DNA of 59,255 bases. Source: Desulfurispira natronophila. GTDB lineage: Bacteria; Chrysiogenota; Chrysiogenetes; Chrysiogenales; Chrysiogenaceae. Below are positions 56,209 to 59,255 of the stretch, one piece after another (position 1 is the stretch's first letter; each line of letters starts with the position of its first letter). The stretch is from assembly GCF_014203025.1 (NCBI RefSeq), contig NZ_JACHID010000015.1, positions 1 to 59,255 of the forward strand, read 5' to 3'. Under the pieces are notes generated by a model, which saw only the letters and a program-made list of their open reading frames with translations, made no database searches and was not told the origin of the DNA. A program made the translations under genes and the position numbers.

Positions 56209-58041
56209 ATGTCACAGGTCAAGGAAAAGGACGTCGATCAGGTTGTTATCAAGTTTACCGGTGACTCCGGTGATGGGATGCAACTTGTCGGTAATCAGCT
56301 CACAGCCCTTTCGGCACTCAGCGGTAATGATGTTAACTCACTTCCCGACTATCCATCTGAAATTCGAGCCCCGGCGGGAACAGTAGCGGGTATTTCTGGT
56401 TTCCAGATTGCGCTGGGCAGCAAGAAAATTCACACAGCTGGTGACTACCCTGATGTCCTGGTAGCCATGAACCCAGCTGCCGTCAAACACAGCTATCATT
56501 TTGTAGCAAAAGGCGGCATGATCATTACGGACTCAGACACGTACACAGAGAAAGCGCTGGAAAAAGCGGGCTTTACCAGTGATCCACGTGAAGACGGCAC
56601 TTTGGCTGGCTACGATGTCAAAGCTATCCCTTTTACTACACTGACCAGGGAAGCACTAAAAGACGTTGACATGCCTGCCAAGGATAAAGATCGCTCTAAA
56701 AACTTCTTTGTTCTCGGAGTGCTTTGCTGGCTTTTCAATAAAAACCCTGATGAAGTTATTAATTTCATCCACACCAAGTTTGGCAAGCTCCCTGTTGTTA
56801 TGCAGGCCAACGATGCTGCATTTAAGGCCGGATTTAATTATGGTGAAACAACTGTAATGTTCCAGAGCCGTTACAAGCTCAATGCTGCCAGTATTGAGCC
56901 TGGGTTGTACCGCAATATCACCGGTAATGAGGCAGCTGCTCTTGGCATTGCAGCAGCCAGCAAAAAGTCCGGGCTGCCTATTGTATTTGGATCTTACCCA
57001 ATTACCCCATCTACTGAGATTTTCCAGGAAGGCTCCAAACTCAAAAACTTTGATGTCATCACTATGCAGATGGAAGACGAAATTGCAGGTATCTGCGCAG
57101 CCATTGGTGGCTCTCTTTCAGGCAAGCTTGGCGTAACCAACACATCTGGTCCTGGTCTTGCCCTGAAAGGCGAAGCACTTGGTATGGCGGTAATGATGGA
57201 AATCCCCCTCGTAGTCATCGATGTTCAGCGTGGTGGACCATCCACAGGTCTTCCTACCAAAACTGAGCAATCCGACCTTTTGCAGGCTATGTATGGACGT
57301 AATGGAGACAGCCCCTTGCCTATCCTTGCTGCTTCCACTCCAGATGACTGCTTTGATGCAACCTTTGAGGCGTGCTCAATTGCACTGAAGTATATGACGC
57401 CTGTTGTGCTGTTGACTGATGGTTATATTGGTCAGGGTTCTTGTCCTTGGAAGGTTCCCAAGGAGAGCGAACTGCCGGACATCCCTGTCAAGTTTATTGA
57501 CGACCCAGATTATGATTATAAGCCGTACCGTCGCGATAGCAAAACCCTTGCTCGTGAGTGGGCTATACCAGGAGCGAAGAATCTTCAGCACCGTATAGGA
57601 TCTTTGGAGAAGGATGCACTGACAGGTGCCGTTAGCCACGTTCCTCAGAATCACCAGGTAATGACTGACACGCGAATGGCCAAGGTAGCGAATATCGAAG
57701 TGCCAGATTGCGAGATAAACGGAGCAGACTCTGGTGATCTGTTGGTTATCAGCTGGGGAGGAACCTTTGGAGCAGTTAAGGGAGCGGTAGATCGTGTAAT
57801 GGCTGAAGGCAAATCTGTCTCCAGCATTAATCTGCGCTGGATCAATCCTATGCCTAAAAACTTGGGCAAGGCAATATCTCGCTTCAAGAAAGTTCTTATC
57901 CCCGAGCTGAACACTGGCCAGTTGGCCACCCTGATTCGTAGCCGTTACCTGGTGGATGTCGAAACCTTGAGCAAGGTCAAGGGCGATCCATTCCGCGAGT
58001 ATGAAGTTGTCGACAAAATCAAAGAAGTTCTGGGTGAGTGA
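56209..58041 (+). CDS. korA: 2-Oxoacid:ferredoxin oxidoreductase, fused gamma-alpha subunit
   Basis: 610 residues from the ATG at 56209 (CAGGAGACG just before). The N-terminal gamma domain has VIKFTGDSGDGMQLVGNQLT and SLPDYPSEIRAPAGTVAGIS; the alpha (TPP pyrimidine) domain has GSYPITPSTEIFQEGSKLKN, MEDEIAGICAAIGGSLSGKL and VVIDVQRGGPSTGLPTKTEQ. This is the KorA-type gamma-alpha fusion that with KorB makes 2-oxoglutarate:ferredoxin oxidoreductase, turning 2-oxoglutarate and CoA into succinyl-CoA, or the reverse in a reductive TCA cycle. Pyruvate or other 2-oxoacids remain possible substrates. Confidence 0.9.
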   Translation: MSQVKEKDVDQVVIKFTGDSGDGMQLVGNQLTALSALSGNDVNSLPDYPSEIRAPAGTVAGISGFQIALGSKKIHTAGDYPDVLVAMNPAAVKHSYHFVAKGGMIITDSDTYTEKALEKAGFTSDPREDGTLAGYDVKAIPFTTLTREALKDVDMPAKDKDRSKNFFVLGVLCWLFNKNPDEVINFIHTKFGKLPVVMQANDAAFKAGFNYGETTVMFQSRYKLNAASIEPGLYRNITGNEAAALGIAAASKKSGLPIVFGSYPITPSTEIFQEGSKLKNFDVITMQMEDEIAGICAAIGGSLSGKLGVTNTSGPGLALKGEALGMAVMMEIPLVVIDVQRGGPSTGLPTKTEQSDLLQAMYGRNGDSPLPILAASTPDDCFDATFEACSIALKYMTPVVLLTDGYIGQGSCPWKVPKESELPDIPVKFIDDPDYDYKPYRRDSKTLAREWAIPGAKNLQHRIGSLEKDALTGAVSHVPQNHQVMTDTRMAKVANIEVPDCEINGADSGDLLVISWGGTFGAVKGAVDRVMAEGKSVSSINLRWINPMPKNLGKAISRFKKVLIPELNTGQLATLIRSRYLVDVETLSKVKGDPFREYEVVDKIKEVLGE

Positions 58042-58044
58042 TAT

Positions 58045-59094
58045 ATGACTACAAATAATAATACCCCAATGGATAAAAACGCTTTTGCATCTCCAGCAGA
58101 AGTGAAATGGTGCCCTGGCTGCGGTGATTATGCCGTAATGGCTTCAACTCGAGCTGCTATGGCAAACCGTGGTGTACCACGCGATGAGGTTGCTATTGTT
58201 TCTGGTATCGGCTGCTCCAGTCGCTTTCCTTACTACATGGAAACATACGGTTTCCATACTATTCATGGCCGTGCTGCTGCTATTGCTTCTGGTCTAAAAG
58301 TGGGCAACCCCGCTCTGGATGTCTGGGTTATTTCCGGTGATGGCGACTCAACAGCCATTGGTGGCAACCACTTTATCCATGCTGTACGCCGCAACATCAA
58401 CCTTAACTACGTCCTCATTAACAACAAGATTTACGGTCTCACGAAAGGTCAGTACTCTCCTACTTCCGAGTTGGGACAGCTGACAAAAACCACCCCATAT
58501 GGTGTTGTCGATTACCCCATGCAGCCACTGAAAGTTGCCATGGGCTTGGGTGGAACATTTATTGCCCGCAGTGCTGACAAAGATATTAAGCTCAGCGAAG
58601 AGATTCTTACCCGCGGCGCAAATCACAATGGGTTCTCCTTGTGCGAGATTTACAGTAACTGTGTTATCTTTAACGAAGGCGCCACAGATCACCTGAGTGG
58701 TAAAGATAAGGCAGAGTACTCGGTTGTTTGCCGACATGGCGAAAAACTGATTTTCGGTAAGGACAAGCAATTGTGTATTGTCCAGGATGGTATTCGCCTC
58801 AAAGCAGCAAAAGTTAGCGATGTAAGCGAGAGCGACATCGTAGTGCATGACGAGCGCAATGCTGAGCTGGCATATCTGCTTTCTGCGATGAACAATGCTG
58901 ATGGACAACCAGTGGCATTTGGTGTCCTCTATTGCGATCCAGACAAGAAAAGCTACGACGATATGGTTTACGAGCAGGTTAATGACGTAAAAGCCAAGAA
59001 GAGTGGCGAGAGTCTTGACGATCTGCTTAGCAGTGGCAATACCTGGACGGTATCCTCTACTATTTGCACCTCAACTGGCTGCAAAACAATGTAA
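58045..59094 (+). CDS. korB: 2-Oxoacid:ferredoxin oxidoreductase, beta subunit
   Basis: 349 residues, starting three bases after korA. Cys in VKWCPGCGDYAVMAS and GIGCSSRFPYYMETY bind a 4Fe-4S cluster, and VISGDGDSTAIGGNHF with NNKIYGLTKGQYSPTS holds TPP-Mg. Extra cysteines in the C-terminal ICTSTGCKTM may be a second cluster ligand set. It completes the KorAB enzyme. The korCD subunits seen in some bacteria are absent, as expected for the two-subunit type. Confidence 0.92.
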   Translation: MTTNNNTPMDKNAFASPAEVKWCPGCGDYAVMASTRAAMANRGVPRDEVAIVSGIGCSSRFPYYMETYGFHTIHGRAAAIASGLKVGNPALDVWVISGDGDSTAIGGNHFIHAVRRNINLNYVLINNKIYGLTKGQYSPTSELGQLTKTTPYGVVDYPMQPLKVAMGLGGTFIARSADKDIKLSEEILTRGANHNGFSLCEIYSNCVIFNEGATDHLSGKDKAEYSVVCRHGEKLIFGKDKQLCIVQDGIRLKAAKVSDVSESDIVVHDERNAELAYLLSAMNNADGQPVAFGVLYCDPDKKSYDDMVYEQVNDVKAKKSGESLDDLLSSGNTWTVSSTICTSTGCKTM

Positions 59095-59112
59095 AGCTGC
59101 CCATACAGAAAT

Positions 59113-59149
59113 GGCGGCCTTCAGAGTAATCTGGAGGTCGCCTTTTTTT
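59113..59149 (+). terminator. Intrinsic terminator after korB
   Basis: GGCGGCCTTCAGA pairs with TCTGGAGGTCGCC (59113-59142, a few mismatches) followed by TTTTTTT. It closes the korAB transcript 19 bases after the stop. Confidence 0.85.
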
Positions 59150-59193
59150 GTTTATACTAACCCAACTTTGACACCCTATTTTGCAAGTCTTTT

Positions 59194-59224
59194 ATCTTGA
59201 GCCTGTTGCAGGCTCAAGATTTTC
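59194..59224. terminator. Second hairpin near window end
   Basis: ATCTTGAGCCTG (59194-59205) pairs perfectly with CAGGCTCAAGAT (59209-59220) around TTG, followed by TTTCCTT. It could end a gene on the other side that lies outside this window, or back up the korB terminator. Confidence 0.65.
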
Positions 59225-59255
59225 CTTCTGGCACTACATTTCTTCAGTTTTGTGC

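Overview
The window reads as a chromosomal segment of a motile, Gram-negative, respiratory bacterium that can live without oxygen. Evidence: a ferredoxin-dependent 2-oxoacid oxidoreductase (KorAB), a diheme SdhCAB complex, monomeric isocitrate dehydrogenase, System II cytochrome c maturation (fused CcsBA), full lactate oxidation genes, heme synthesis genes and a flagellar hook-filament cluster. This mix would fit Chrysiogenota (Desulfurispirillum/Desulfurispira-like), or a Campylobacterota/Desulfobacterota-like lineage. That placement is inference from gene content; no rRNA or single-copy marker here settles it.

Layout. 1-1,370: mobile-element debris, with an IS1634-family transposase cut by the window edge, abutting two decayed IS3-family 3' ends that look nested in one another, then an intergenic repeat. 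1,374-2,832 (-): a diguanylate cyclase with receiver domain and a degenerate receiver. 3,189-6,853 (-): glutamate dehydrogenase family, a QueG-like Fe-S protein, a sirtuin and an unknown protein. 7,037-8,255 (+): two small unknown genes tightly coupled to a TrmJ/SpoU-type methyltransferase. 8,424-16,810: a lactate regulon, with dld, a lutB-lutA fusion and lutC on one strand, divergent lctP, then a FadR-type regulator; two matching operators lie in the divergent gap. 16,863-20,171: an orphan ABC ATPase, a SAM-I riboswitch with terminator controlling metX, and a Nudix hydrolase. 20,359-24,438: a CCA/poly(A) polymerase-type nucleotidyltransferase, then hemH-hemY. 24,536-26,925 (-): a DUF192 lipoprotein and a sensor kinase with a CxxCH motif.

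27,158-35,869: a J-domain protein, then a flagellar block (rod-binding protein, flgM behind a sigma-28-like promoter, flgN, flgK and an exceptionally large flgL). 36,021-36,992 (-): periplasmic PPIase and rhodanese. 37,439-46,492: a heme/cytochrome block with ccsBA, a radical SAM/SPASM protein of the heme/heme-d1 type, hemE, hemX-like, hemA, hemC, a thioredoxin-like lipoprotein and a small cytochrome c. 46,530-48,768: a LysE-type exporter, tRNA-Leu(CAA), an EVE protein and an OB-fold lipoprotein. 49,231-59,094: a TCA block, icd, mdh, sdhCAB, korAB, all on the + strand.

The genes fit together as follows. Lactate enters through LctP, is oxidised by Dld and Lut to pyruvate, and carbon passes through icd/mdh/sdh/kor with electrons going to ferredoxin and quinone. 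The heme and cytochrome c maturation genes supply the respiratory chain. No complete new defence system, CRISPR array or prophage is visible. The most interesting items are the nested insertion sequences, a dispersed intergenic repeat family with inverted ends, the paired lactate operators, an 18-bp perfect palindrome ahead of icd, the 1,516-residue FlgL and the radical SAM gene within the heme cluster.
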